From Apricaphanius iberus (Eukaryota; Chordata; Actinopteri; Cyprinodontiformes; Aphaniidae), in the NCBI GenBank assembly GCA_028564705.1, contig JAPXFQ010002749.1, positions 1 to 64,000 on the forward strand: a stretch of DNA of 64,000 nucleotides, read 5' to 3'. Both the position numbers and the translations under genes were made by a program. Positions 43,506-56,329 of the stretch are shown here, in pieces. The number at the start of each line of letters is the position of its first letter. The first letter of the stretch is position 1. The notes below the pieces were generated by a model that searched no databases, was not told the DNA's origin, and saw nothing but the letters and a program-made list of their open reading frames with translations.

Positions 43506-45963
43506 TGTGTTATTGTGTGAATGCTGTAGGCATTCACACTATTGTGATCCTGTTTCTCTTTATTCTTTATTGTGTGAATGCTGTAGGCATTCACACTATT
43601 GTGATCCTGTTTCTCTTTATTCTTTATTATTATTATTATTCTCCTCGTTTCCGTACGTTTTTTGAAATTCAACTACTTCTGCAATTTTCATGCGATTTCA
43701 GCAATTCAAATATTCACGCGTTCAGCTTTTTCGGGTCTTTCCGGCTATGTCTTCTGGTATTTCTGCTTTTCATACTTTTTAAAATATTCAGCTTTTTATG
43801 CGATTTTCGCTTACATTGAAATGAATGGAAATTCATGAAAATTCCGGAAAAATTTGGGCTTTTCCACAGCTAACTACTTCCACAAAATTTAAGCTAGAAT
43901 CGCCATTCAAACTTTAAACGCCGATCGTTACACTTTACCATTACCCAAAGGCTTTCTTTAAATATCTTCCGTATGATTCAGCTTTTTGATTTCTCTTACT
44001 GTTTTCATTTAAAATCGCGATTTAATATAATAATTTAACAATTTCAGGCACCTTTTCAAACCCATTAACAAATTTATAATATGTATTTCAATTACGTAAT
44101 TCTTCAACTGGAAGACTTCTCACTCTACCAACTGCCGTTTTTTTCCCTTTTCTGATCTTTCACAAACAAATTACTCCTGTTCCTACAAATCTCACACAAT
44201 CTACACATATTATATATTAAAACGTAAGACATTTTGTTGGGATTCAGGAAATGTAACCTTCGTTGAAGTGACATTTACAGATTTCCCACAAATGGCCCCA
44301 AAGCGATGAAAAAACACCCCTGAGTGAATCCTCCTCAAATTTTAGCATCTCAAAACTATGCTAATTTTTACAAAATCGCTGTGCGGAGACAGATAAAGTT
44401 ACACACATGAAAAAAAGAAGTATTAATCATCAAAGCCTCCTGATACTCAAAGTGAAATCCTTATTTCAATAGCCCTTACACTTCCCGAGTAACACAACAT
44501 AGTTTGAAACCAAGTCAAGTCAGATTTCTTGTTTTACCAAAAATATACTCATGTTTGACATCAATTTACAGCTTTTATATTATATTTTCAAAAAAATTAG
44601 TGGTTTAAGAGTGTTCCCCTATCCGTTCCAATAAAAACGATACACGGATCACATTGATACGACTTACGGTTCCCGAGTTATTAAGAGAAGTTCAGAAGAA
44701 GGATTCTCTGTTTAAACAGCTGAGGAATTAAGACACAAAAGTGAGGTGCTGCAGCTGGCTTGCTGTCAGCTTCTCTCCTGCAGGGCCAGCCGGTCTCTGA
44801 TTGGCTGAGTAAGAGAGGGGCCTTCTGTTTCTACAGTTGGATTCCCCTCTTGTGGTGGACAATACTAAATTACTATGCGCTATGGACACTACATAGTGTG
44901 GCTGTGACCTAGGTAGTAGGAATCCACGAATCAATGGGTTGCTGGTTCAAATCCCAGATTCTTCCATCTCATACATTGTCTTTGGGCTGTAAACTTCACC
45001 CACATTACTTGCTGGTATTAAGAGGGCCCAGTGTTGCTGTGTCCTTAGCCGACACTACCTGTCACAGTGACCTAGGGAAGCAAGTGGGTCTACAGATTAA
45101 GTAGCCTGCTACCTGAATGGGAATCTGTGATTACTACTTTTAAAGGGCAGTTAAGGAGGCTTTTATGTTTTAGGCTATTGTGGGCATTGTACATGGAGTA
45201 TGATATTATTATACAACTTTATATTGACATCCATTATATTCAAACTAGTATTTAAGCTAAGAGTTTTTTTTATCTAATTTTAGCAAGAATTGGCTTTGTA
45301 GCCATTTTTATTATACTGAATTGATCAAGTCATTAATATCCAATATATTAGTATTTCCCAAAATTCTACTGTTAGCATTTTAGCTAACATCATCAGTTTC
45401 AAACGGGTTACAACTTGCATTTCAGCTAATACCACAATCTTTCCTAATTCTAGCTGTAGTACAATTTAACAACTTTTCTCTGAATAAGCATTTGCAGAGA
45501 TTTTCTCTTTCAGCAAACTTTGCTTACTACATTTCAGCAACATGTTAAAGGTTGCATTTTAGCTAACATTGGTATTTTAGCTTAATTTAGCTAACATTGG
45601 TATTTTAGCTTAATTTAGCTAAAGCTGGTCTTTTAGCTTTTCAATAGTTTTGCAGTTAAGTATAACTGCATGGCTCTCACCTTTTTATGCTGATTTTTAC
45701 TTTTCAAAGTTACACAACATACTATTTTGAGCTTGTTATAAAAATTTGACAACTTTTAGATTTTAGCTAATAGTTTTTCTACGTAGGACAATTTTGAAAC
45801 ATTTTTCAGTTATTCAGCTTTTTACAATTCAGCAAATATTCTGCAGTTTTCTTCAAATTCTTTAGCAATATTTTTTTTTTTTGTTTTTTTTTTTTTCCAG
45901 CAAAAAAAATGTCAAGCTTACAGCATTTCACACTGAATTTCGCAGGAAATGCAAATTTTTTAG
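43506..45963 (+). repeat. Family R array, unit 1
   Basis: Starts with two 57-bp repeats and a short TTATT tract, then CTCCTCGTTTCCGTACG at 43641. Contains the tRNA-like segment near 44860-45110 and an AGCTAA-rich part, and ends AAATGCAAATTTTTTAGT, a diverged form of the CTAGT end. About 2.45 kb. Confidence 0.9.
43511..43624. repeat. Two 57-bp repeats, each with a 9-bp hairpin
   Basis: Each unit holds TGTGAATGC TGTAG GCATTCACA, a perfect inverted repeat, followed by TATTGTGATCCTGTTTCTCT. Related pairs occur at 45980-46080 and, inverted, at 55520-55610. Confidence 0.9.
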
Positions 45964-48372
45964 TTTATAGGGTTGGAAATGTTGTAGGCATTCACACTAT
46001 TGTTGAATCCTGTTTCTACTTTATTCTTTATTCGTGTGATGCTGGTAGGCATTCCACTATTGTGATCCTTGGTTTCTCAAGATTCTTTATTATTATCATT
46101 ATTATATTATTATTATTATTATTATTATTCTCCTCGTTTCCGTACGTTTTTTGAAATTCAACTACTTCTGCAATTTTCATGCGATTTCAGCAATTCAAAT
46201 ATTCACGCGTTCAGCTTTTTCGGGTCTTTCCGGCTATGTCTTCTGGTATTTCTGCTTTTCATACTTTTTAAAATATTCAGCTTTTTATGCGATTTTCGCT
46301 TACATTGAAATGAATGGAAATTCATGAAAATTCCGGAAAAATTTTGGGCTTTTCCACAGCTAACTACTTCCACAAAATTTAAGCTAGAATCGCCATTCAA
46401 ACTTTAAACGGTCACAAGGCTTTAAACTATCTTCGTATGATTCAGCTTTTTGCTATCTCTTACGGTTTTCATAAAATCGCGATTTAAAAATCATTTAAAA
46501 ATTTTCAGGTTTTCAAATTTATAATGTATTTCAATGACGGAATTCTTCAACTGGCAGAGTGTCCACTCTAGCAACTGCCGTTTTTGGCCCGTTTCTGAAC
46601 TTTCACAAACAAATTACTCCTGTTCATACAAATTTCACACAATCTACACATATTATATATTAAAACGCAGGAAATATTGTTGGGATTCTGGAAATGTAAC
46701 CCTCATTGAAGTGACATTTACACATTTACCACAAATGGCCCCAAAGCGATGAAAAACCACCCCTGAGTGGATCCTGCTCGAATTTCAGCATCTCAAAATT
46801 ATGCCCATTTTTACAAAATCGCTGTGCGGACACAGATTAAGGTACACACATGACACAAAGAAGTATTAATCACCAAAGCCTCCTGATACTCAAAGTGAAA
46901 TCCTTATTTCCATAGCCCTTATACTTCCCGAATAACATAACATCGTTCGGAACCAAGTCAAGTCAGATTTCTGGTTTTACCAAAATATACTCATGTTTGA
47001 CATCAATTTATAGCTTTTATATTATATTTTCAAAAAATTGAGTGGTTTAAGACTGTTCCCGTATCCGTTCCAATAAAAACGATACATGGATCACGTCGAT
47101 ACGCCTTACGGTTCCCGAGTTATTAAGAGTAGTTTGGAAGAAGGATTCCCTGTTTAAACGGCTGAGGAATTGAGACACAAAAGTGAGGTGCTGCAGCGGG
47201 CCTCCTGTCAGCTTCTCTCCTGCAGGGCCAGCCTGTCTCTGATTGGCTGAGTAAGGGAAGGCCATTCTATTGCTACAGTTGGAGTCACCTCTTGTGGTGG
47301 ACAATATAATTACAATGCGCTATGGACACTAATAGTGTGGCTGTGACATAGGTAGTAAGGAATCCACGAATCAATGGGTTGCCTGGTTCATATCCCACAT
47401 TCTTCCATTACATTCATTGTCTTTGGGCTGTACACTTCCACCCACCAATACTTGATGGTATTAGAGGGCCCCAGTGTTGCTTGTGTCCTTTAGGCCTCAA
47501 TCCTGTCACAGTGACATAGGGAAGCTGTGTCTACAATTAAGTAGCCTGATACCATGAATGGGAAACAAGTGATTACGTTAAAAGGGTAGTTATGCAGACT
47601 TTTATGTTTAGGCTATTGTGGGCATTGTACATGGAGTATGATATTATTATACAACTTTATATTGACATCCATTATATTCAAACTAGTATTTAAGCTAAGA
47701 GTTTTTTTAGCTAATTTTAGCAAGAATTGGCTTTGTAGCCATTTTTATTATACTGAATTGATCAAGTCATTAATATCCAATATATTAGTATTTCCCAAAA
47801 TTCTACTGTTAGCATTTTAGCTAACATCATCAGTTTCAAACGGGTTACAACTTGCATTTCAGCTAATACCACAATCTTTCCTAATTCTAGCTGTAGTACA
47901 ATTTACCAACTTTTCTCTGAATAAGCATTTGCAGAGATTTTCTCTTTCAGCAAACTTTGCTTACTACATTTCAGCAACATGTTAAAGGTTGCATTTTAGC
48001 TAACATTGGTAGTTTAGCTTAATTTAGCTAACATTGGTATTTTAGCTTAATTTAGCTAAAGCTGGTCTTTTAGCTTTTCAATAGTTTTGCAGTTAAGTAT
48101 AACTGCATGGCTCTCACCTTTTTATGCTGATTTTTACTTTTTAAAGTTACACAACATACTATTTTGAGCTTGTTATAAAAATTTGACAACTTTTAGATTT
48201 TAGCTAATAGTTTCTCTACGTAGGACAATTTTGAAACATTTTTCAGTTATTCAGCTTTTTACAATTCAGCAAATATTCTGCAGTTTTCTTCAAATTCTTC
48301 AGCAATTTTCAGCAAAAAAATCAGCTTACAGCATTCACACTGCATTTTCGCAGGAAATGCAAATTTTTCTAG
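45964..48372 (+). repeat. Family R array, unit 2
   Basis: Start region repeats the hairpin motif in damaged form, then a longer ATT tract; CTCCTCG anchor at 46130; ends CTAG at 48369-48372. Closely similar to unit 3 over most of its length. Confidence 0.9.
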
Positions 48373-50741
48373 TTCTTTATTATTATTATTCTCCTCGTTT
48401 CCGTACGTTTTTTGAAATTTCAACCTCTCCCATCTAACCCCTATGTGTGTCTGCAATTTTCATGCCCGATTTCTGCAATTCAAAATAATTCACGCGTTCA
48501 GCTTTTTTCGGGGTCTTTCGGCTTATGACTGTCTTGGTATTTCTGCTTTTCATACTTCTCTTAAAATACTTCAGCTTTTTATGAGATTTTCGCTTACATT
48601 GAAATGAATGGAAATTCATGAAAATTCCGGAAACATTTTGCGCTTTTCCACAGCTAACTACTTCCACAAAATTTAAGCTAGAATCGCCATTCAAACTTTA
48701 AACGGGTCACAAGGCTTTAAACTATCTTCGTATGATTCAGCTTTTTGCTATCTCTTACGGTTTTCATAAAATCGCGATTTAAAAATCATTTAAAAATTTT
48801 CAGGTTTTCAAATTTATAATGTATTTCAATGACGGAATTCTTCAACTGGCAGAGTGTCCACTCTAGCAACTGCCGTTTTTGGCCCTTTTCTGAACTTTCA
48901 CAAACAAATTACTCCTGTTCATACAAATTTCACACAATCTACACATATTATATATTAAAACGCAGGAAATATTGTTGGGATTCAGGAAATGTAACCCTCA
49001 TTGAAGTGACATTTACACATTTACCACAAATGGCCCCAAAGCGATGAAAAACCACCCCTGAGTGGATCCTGCTCGTATTTCAGCATCTCAAAATTATGCC
49101 CATTTTTACAAAATCGCTGTGCGGACACAGATTAAGGTACACACATGACACAAAGAAGTATTAATCACCAAAGCCTCCTGATACTCAAAGTGAAATCCTT
49201 ATTTCGATAGCCCTTATACTTCCCGAATAACATAACATCGTTCGGAACCAAGTCAAGTCAGATTTCTGGTTTTACAAAAATATACTCATGTTTGACATCA
49301 ATTTATAGCTTTTATATTATATTTTCAAAAAATTGAGTGGTTTAAGACTGTTCCCGTATCCGTTCCAATAAAAGCGATACATGGATCACGTACGATACGC
49401 ACTTAACTGGTTCCCGTGTTATTTGAGTAGTTTGGAAGATGGATTCCCTTTTAAACGGCTGAGGAATTGAGACACAAAAGTGAGGTGCTGCAGCTGGCCT
49501 CCTGTCAGCGTCTCTCCTGCAGGGCCAGCCTGTCTCTGATTGGCTGAGTAAGGGAAGGCCATTCTATTGCTACAGTTGGAGTCACCTCTTGTGGTGGACA
49601 ATATAATTACAATGCGCTATGGACACTACATAGTGTGGCTGTGACCTAGGTAGTAGGAATCCACGAATCAATGGGTTGCTGGTTCAAATCCCAGATTCTT
49701 CCATCTCATTCATTGTCTTTGGGCTGTAAACTTCACCCACATTACTTGCTGCTATTAAGAGGGCCCAGTGTTGCTGTGTCCTTTAGCCTCACTCCTGTCA
49801 CAGTGACCTAGGGAAGCAGTGTCTACAATTAAGTAGCCTGCTACCATGAATGAATAAACGTGATTTTACTTTTAAGTTTTAGTTCATGCAGACTTTTATA
49901 AAATTAGGCTATTGTGGGCATTGTACATGGAGTATGATATTATTCTACAACTTTATATTGACATCCATTATATTCAAACTAGTATTTAAGCTAAGAGTTT
50001 TTTTTAGCTAATTTTAGCAAGAATTGGCTTTGTAGCCATTTTTATTATACTGAATTGATCAAGTCATTAATATCCAATATATTAGTATTTCACAAAATTC
50101 TACTGTTAGCATTTTAGCTAACATCATCAGTTTCAAACGGGTTACAACTTGCATTTCAGCTAATACCACAATCTTTCCTAATTCTAGATGTAGTACAATT
50201 TACCAACTTTTCTCTGATAAGGCATTTGCAGAGATTTTTCTTCCAGTCAGCAAAAACTTTGCTTACTACATTTCAGCAACTAGTTAAAGGTTGCCCCCCC
50301 CCCATCCCCCCCTCCCCCCTCCTCAACGACTAACTTCTCCGCGTACCGTTTACCCCCCCCACCCTACGCTTAATGCCCCCCCAGCCCTAACTTTGGTTAT
50401 TTTAGTTAATTTATTTAATTAGTAAAGCTGGTCTTTTATTGAAAAAATAGTTTTGCAGTTAAGTATAACTGCATCGGGCTCTCACCTTTTTATGCTGATT
50501 TTTACTTTTTAAAGTTACACAACATACTATTTTGAGCTTGTTATAAAAATTTGACAACTTTTAGATTTTAGCTAATAGTTTTTCTACGTAGGACAATTTT
50601 GAGACATTTTTCAGTTATTCAGCTTTTTACAATTCAGCAAATATTCTGCAGTTTTCTTCAAATTCTTCAGCAATTTTCAGCAAAAAAAATCAGCTTACAG
50701 CATTCACACTGCATTTTCGCAGGAAATGCAAATTTTTCTAG
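48373..50741 (+). repeat. Family R array, unit 3
   Basis: CTCCTCG anchor at 48391, ends CTAG at 50738-50741. Lacks the 57-bp repeats. A C-rich block at 50294-50395 replaces part of the AGCTAA-rich region. Confidence 0.9.
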
Positions 50742-51974
50742 TTATTATTATTATTCTCCTCGTTTCCGTACGTTTTTTGAAATTCAACTACTTCTGCAAT
50801 TTTCATGCGATTTCAGCAATTCAAATATTCACGCGTTCAGCTTTTTCGGGTCTTTCCGGCTATGACTTTTGGTATTTCTGCTTTTCATACTTTTTAAAAT
50901 ATTCAGCTTTTTATGCGATTTTCGCTTACATTGAAATGAATGGAAATTCATGAAAATTCCGGAAACATTTTGCGCTTTTCCACAGCTAACTACTTCCACA
51001 AAATTTAAGCTAGAATCGCCATTCAAACTTTTTAAAGGGTCAAAGGCTTTAAACTATTCTTCGTTATTGATTCAGCTTTTGCTATTCTCTTACGGTTTTC
51101 ATTCCAAATCGCGATTTAAAAAATCATTTAAAAATGTTCAGGTTTTCAAATTATATAATGCTATTTCCTGTTTTGGAATTCATTCAATGGCAGAGTGTAC
51201 CCACTCTCATGGCAACTGCCGTTTTTGGCCCTGTTCTGAACTTTCACCTTCACAAATTGTCAGAATTATTTCCATACTTAAATAGGATACCCAATTACAC
51301 ATATTATATATGAAAACGCCAGGAATTTGTTGGGATTCAGGAAATGTAACCCTCTTTGAAGTGACATTTACACATTTACCACAAATGGCCCCAAAGCGAT
51401 GAAAAACCACCCCTGAGTGGATCCTGCTCGAATTTCAGCATCTCAAAATTATTCCCATTTTTACAAAATCGCTGTGCGGACACAGATTAAGGTACACACA
51501 TGACACAAAGAAGTATTAATCACCAAAGCCTCCTGATACTCAAAGTGAAATCCTTATTTCGATAGCCCTTATACTTCCCGAATAACATAACCGCGTTCGG
51601 AACCAAGTCAAGTCAGATTTCTGGTTTTACCAAAATATACTCATGTTTGACATCAATTTATAGCTTTTATATTATATTTTCAAAAAATTGAGTGGTTTAA
51701 GACTGTTCCCGTATCCGTTCCAATAAAAACGATACATGGATCACGTCGATACGCCTTACGGTTCCCGAGTTATTAAGAGTAGTTTGGAAGAAGGATTCCC
51801 TGTTTAAACGGCTGAGGAATTGAGACACAAAAGTGAGGTGCTGCAGCTGGCCTCCTGTCAGCTTCTCTCCTGCAGGGCCAGCCTGTCTCTGATTGGCTGA
51901 GTAAGGGAAGGCCTTTCTATTGCTACAGTTGGAGTCACCTCTTGTGGTGGACAATATAATTACAATGCGCTATG

Positions 51975-52190
51975 GACACTACATAGTGTGGCTGTGACCT
52001 AGGTAGTAGGAATCCACGAATCAATGGGTTGCTGGTTCAAATCCCAGATTCTTCCATCTCATTCATTGTCTTTGGGCTGTAAACTTCACCCACATTACTT
52101 GCTGGTATTAAGAGGGCCCAGTGTTGCTGTGTCCTTTAGCCTCACTCCTGTCACAGTGACCTAGGGAAGCAGTGTCTACAATTAAGTAGC
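51975..52190 (+). repeat. tRNA-like (SINE-derived) segment within family R
   Basis: GGTTGCTGGTTCAAATCCCA (box B-like GGTTCAAATCC at 52034-52044) is preceded by GTGGCTGTGACCTAGGTAG where box A would be, and followed by GGCCCAGTGTTGCTGTGTCC. The same string is in unit 1 (box B at 44944), units 2 and 3 (about 47390 and 49681) and inverted at 30920. Box A is degenerate. Confidence 0.6.
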
Positions 52191-52990
52191 CTGCTACCAT
52201 GAATGGGAAACAGTGATTACTTTTAAAGGGTAGTTATGCAGACTTTTATGTTTAGGCTATTGTGGGCATTGTACATGGAGTATGATATTATTATACAACT
52301 TTATATTGACATCCATTATATTCAAACTAGTATTTAAGCTAAGAGTTTTTTTTAGCTAATTTTAGCAAGAATTGGCTTTGTAGCCATTTTTATTATACTG
52401 AATTGATCAAGTCATTAATATCCAATATATTGGTATTTCCCAAAATTCTACTGTTAGCATTTTAGCTAACATCATCAGTTTCAAACGGGTTACAACTTGC
52501 ATTTCAGCTAATACCACAATCTTTCCTAATTCTAGCTGTAGTACAATTTACCAACTTTTCTCTGAATAAGCATTTGCAGAGATTTTCTCTTTCAGCAAAC
52601 TTTGCTTACTACATTTCAGCAACATGTTAAAGGTTGCATTTTAGCTAACATTGGTAGTTTAGCTTAATTTAGCTAACATTGGTATTTTAGCTTAATTTAG
52701 CTAAAGCTGGTCTTTTAGCTTTTCAATGTTTTGCAGTTTATTAAGTATAACTGCATGGATCTCACCTTTTTATGCTGATTTTTACTTTTTAAAGTTACAC
52801 AACATACTATTTTGAGCTTGTTATAAAAATTTGACAACTTTTAGATTTTAGCTAATAGTTTTTCTACGTAGGACAATTTTGAAACATTTTTCAGTTATTC
52901 AGCTTTTTACAATTCAGCAAATATTCTGCAGTTTTCTTCAAATTCTTCAGCAATTTTCAGCAAAAAAAATCAGCTTACAGCATTCACACT

Positions 52991-53021
52991 GCATTTTCGC
53001 AGGAAATGCAAATTTTTCTAG
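52991..53021 (+). terminator. Helitron-like 3' end of family R (hairpin plus CTAG)
   Basis: Stem GCATTT (52991-52996), 7-nt loop, stem AAATGC (53004-53009), eight A/T bases, then CTAG followed by T. Units 2 and 3 end identically, whatever follows. Helitrons end in a short hairpin followed by CTRR, inserted before T (established). Confidence 0.55.
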
Positions 53022-53084
53022 TTTGCCTTTTATTCTTGGCTTAGACATGTATTTACATTTTTTTATTTTTTTTGTAAAGCATCG

Positions 53085-53451
53085 CTCGTAAACGAGCTCG
53101 TATGGTATTGAGGCCTCCGCCTCTGTCTTCAGGAGTTTCTGACAAAGCAAATCAGGCTGAATTGTGTTAAATGCACTGGAGAAATCAAAGAATATGACTC
53201 ACAGTGCTACCTGCTTTGTCCAGATGACAGTGGGTCGACTGAAGCAGGTTAATGATGGCATCTTCAACACCAACTCCATGGCGATAAGCAAACTGCAGGG
53301 GGTCCTGATAGGTTCTAGTTTGCTTACTCAGGTGGGGCAACAGGAGTCTCTCCAGGACCTTCATGGTGTGGGCTGTCAGGGCAACAGGTCCATAGTCAAT
53401 GATGACTGAAGGGTGAGGTTTCTTTTGTATGGTTTGGTTTAAATTCAGCAA
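53085..53451 (-). pseudogene. Rex1-like reverse transcriptase fragment
   Basis: The minus strand reads IDYGPVALTAHTMKVLERLL, DPLQFAYRHGVGVEDAI, HCHLDKAGSTVSHILFFDF and SAFNTIQPDLLCQKL. These are RT blocks (fingers and first palm motif, with the DFSSAFNT form) of Rex1/Babar-type teleost LINEs. A shift occurs after VSHIL. Only ~120 codons remain and no YADD is present. Confidence 0.75.
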
Positions 53452-55450
53452 TACAAGCTAATGCTACATAAAAGGCAATTTTTTACACTTTGATACATGC
53501 TAATATGTTGGGTAGCAGTAATCCTTTGCCTTCAGTATAATAAAAATGAGCAGAACTACCAATCTCACCTAAATAAGCAAAAATGCTAATATTAGCGAAC
53601 AATGCTATTGGTACCATGTTGGAAAATACTAACAGGTTGGATAACAATGAATCAACCAATTCAGTATGTTAAAATCACCTAAAAAGAATTTGTTAGCTTA
53701 AATGAGCTAAAAGGAAAACGCTAGCTAAAACACTAAAGTTATCTTAAATGACAGTAACAGCATATAAGCAAACTTTAACATGTTGGCTAACAAGAACAAA
53801 AACCATTCAGTATGTTAAAATGTACCTAAAAAGATCATTTTGATTTGAATGAGCTAAAAGGCTAATGCTAGCTAAAATGTTAATTTTAACTTAAATGACA
53901 CTAACAGTATGTAGGCCAACACTAACATGTTAGTTAATAATGACACAAGTTATTCAGTATGTTAAAATATACTTAAAAAGCATATGTTAGCTTAAATCAG
54001 CTAAAATGCTATTGTTGGCTTAAATGACCCCGACAGCATGTAGGCAAACACTAACATGTTAGTTAATAACGACACAAGGTATTCAGTATTTTAAAATATA
54101 TTTAAAAAGCATATGTTAGCCTAAATCAGCTAAAATGCTAATGCTAGCTTAAATGCTATTGTTGGCTTAAATGACCCTGACATCATGTAGGCCAACACTA
54201 ACATGTTAGTTAATAGTGACACAAGCTATTCAGTATGTTACAATATACTTAACTCACTCCACACTAATAAGTTCAGGCAGGCAATGGTGTAATGTATTTC
54301 CATGTGGTTACAAAACCCTTCCATAGTACAACATAAGGCTGTATTGCAAAAAAATGGTCTTAGTAGGCCAGTCTGACATTTAATAATTAAATCCCTATGG
54401 CTGTAAAGTTATGCTGCTCTGTCTTTAATCTCTCCAGAGCTCCCTCCACTCCATATAAGGCCTGTCATTTTTCGACCAATCACAGGCCAGGGTTCACTGA
54501 CACACACACAGGCACACAGACCCGCAGCACTTTGGATCCTTAACTTTTAGGCTTTTATGAATGGGAATGCAGCTTCCGAACAACTCTTAATATCTCGAGA
54601 ACCGTGAGGCCTATGAACATCCCCAATGCACCGTTTTTATCGGAACGGATAGGGGAATGCTCGGATCCTACTCAATTTTTCAAAGAAATAATAATATAGC
54701 TGTAAAACGATGTTAAATATGGCAATAAAATTGAGAAAAACTGAAAACTGCCTGTGCTTAGTTCCGAACAACTTCTTGTAACTCGGAAACTATAAGGTGT
54801 ATTGAAATAATTTTTTCTTTGTAAGTATCAGCAGGCTATGATAGAAAATCGTACTTCATTTCATGTCTGTACATCAATTTGTGTAGGATCAGTGAGTTTG
54901 TAAAAAAGAGCATAATTTTTGCATTTCTGAATCTGAGCCTTTTCAGCGAGGAGCAGATTTGTTACACTTGAACAAGTCAAATTTATGGAGAAATGGTAAA
55001 AGGGATCATGGAAGTTGTTTGATCTTGAGCGTCAGGAGGGTGTGAAGTGTAATCTGTTCAAGGCTCATGTTTCTACATCGCATCGTTTCTGAGACATGAC
55101 GTTACGAAAATAGGTGAGAATTGAGCTGATAGCAAAAAGCTTAATCATACGAAGATAGCATAAAGCCTTGTGAGCTGTTTAAAAGCTGAATGGCGATTCT
55201 AGCTGAACATTTGTGGAAGTAGTTAGCTGTGGAAAAGCACAAAGTTTTTGCTGAATTTTCATGAATTTCCATTCATTTCAATGGGAGCAAAAATGGCATA
55301 AAAAGCTGAATATTTGAAGAAGTATGAAAAGTAGAAATACCAAAAGTCATAGCCGGAAAGAGCAGAAAAAGCTGAACGCGTGAAACTTTGAATCGCAAAA
55401 ATCGCTTGAAAATTGCAGAAGAAGTTGAAGTCCAAAAAAACGAGCAACCA

Positions 55451-55494
<44 letters not shown>

Positions 55495-55500
55495 GTAATA
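53452..55500 (-). repeat. Family R copy, inverted and diverged
   Basis: Read on the minus strand it runs from the (ATT)n tract and ...GGTTGCTCG (anchor, 55440), through CGCCATTCAGCTTTTAAACA, CGGTTCTCGAGATATTAAGA near 54595, to the TAGC-rich part at 53.5-54.2 kb. Older than the direct array. The tRNA-like segment is missing or unrecognisable. Confidence 0.75.
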
Positions 55501-55503
55501 AAG
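55455..55503. repeat. (AAT)n microsatellite
   Basis: About 13 AAT units in the inverted family R start region. Confidence 0.9.
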
Positions 55504-56140
55504 AATAAAGAAAAACGGGAACACTATAGTGTGAATGCCTACAGCATTCACACAATAATGATAAAGAATAAAGAGAAACAGGAACAATATAATGCCTACA
55601 GCATTCACAAAATAATAATAATAATGACTAGAATGCAATGTGAATGCTGTAAGCTGAATCTGGTTGAAGATTGCTAAAAAAAGTTGCAGACAGCTGCAGA
55701 ATATGTACTGAACTTTAAAAAGGAGAATAAGCTGAAACATAAATAAGTCAAATAACCAAGATTTCTTACATAGCAAAACTGTCACAATTAGTTGAAATGT
55801 CAATATTTGCTAAAGTTGATCAACATTTATGAAATTGCATGCTGCTGATTAACAATCAGCATAAAATAGAAAGATTCAACAAATCATGATACATTGCATA
55901 GATGTAACAATTAGCAAAAATATAATTTTTGGCTAAAATTATCTCAAATGCTAATGTTTTCAGCAATATGAATACTTTTTCAAAGACAGTTATCAGTATA
56001 TTATTACAACTATTAGTAAATTTATTAGTTATAGTTGCACCCTGCTTAGTAAGAACAAATAACTCATGTCAAATATCAGTCTCAACATTGTGTTGGATTC
56101 AATCTGCAAAGATTTAACAACTACAGGTTAAAGAAAGAAG
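55504..56140 (-). repeat. Family R, 3' part of a further inverted unit
   Basis: Two hairpin repeats (55525-55610) are followed by ACTAG at 55629, GCATTCACATTGCATT complement and CAGCTTACAGC complement, so this is the 3' end of one unit abutting the 5' start of the next, on the minus strand: the inverted block is also head-to-tail. Confidence 0.7.
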
Positions 56141-56329
56141 TTCTAAGTTATGCTCGGCTTTCGGCAAATCACAATAAATAACACACACTAACAAAACTTC
56201 ATAACAAAAGTTTTGTAAAGGCTACCAATAGGATTTACTCCATGAATGTCAGGTTGGCAGTCTTCCTGAGTTGACAGTCAAGGACTAAATCAGAAAAGCA
56301 TAATTGACCCTCTACATAATGAGGGAAAG
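56141..56329. other. Unassigned
   Basis: No feature recognised. Confidence 0.3.

Larger units (their letters stand above)
50742..53021 (+). repeat. Family R array, unit 4
   Basis: CTCCTCG anchor at 50756, ends CTAG at 53018-53021, directly followed by non-R sequence. 51030-51300 shows a cluster of small indels relative to units 2 and 3. Confidence 0.9.

Noticed and set aside
43337..43819. 160-codon frame with repeated CVNAVGIHTIV
   Set aside because: Produced by the 57-bp tandem repeats and an ATT tract; the same frame appears in other family R units without conservation of starts.
51990..52060. Functional tRNA gene
   Set aside because: Only box B is convincing; no acceptor stem or anticodon arm can be folded, and the string repeats in every unit.
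43506..53021. CRISPR-like or ordinary short tandem array
   Set aside because: Units are 2.3-2.5 kb, adjacent, without short spacers; the organism is eukaryotic.
55273..55803. 176-codon minus-strand frame with Tyr/Leu runs
   Set aside because: Reads through the (AAT)n tract of inverted family R; not a gene.
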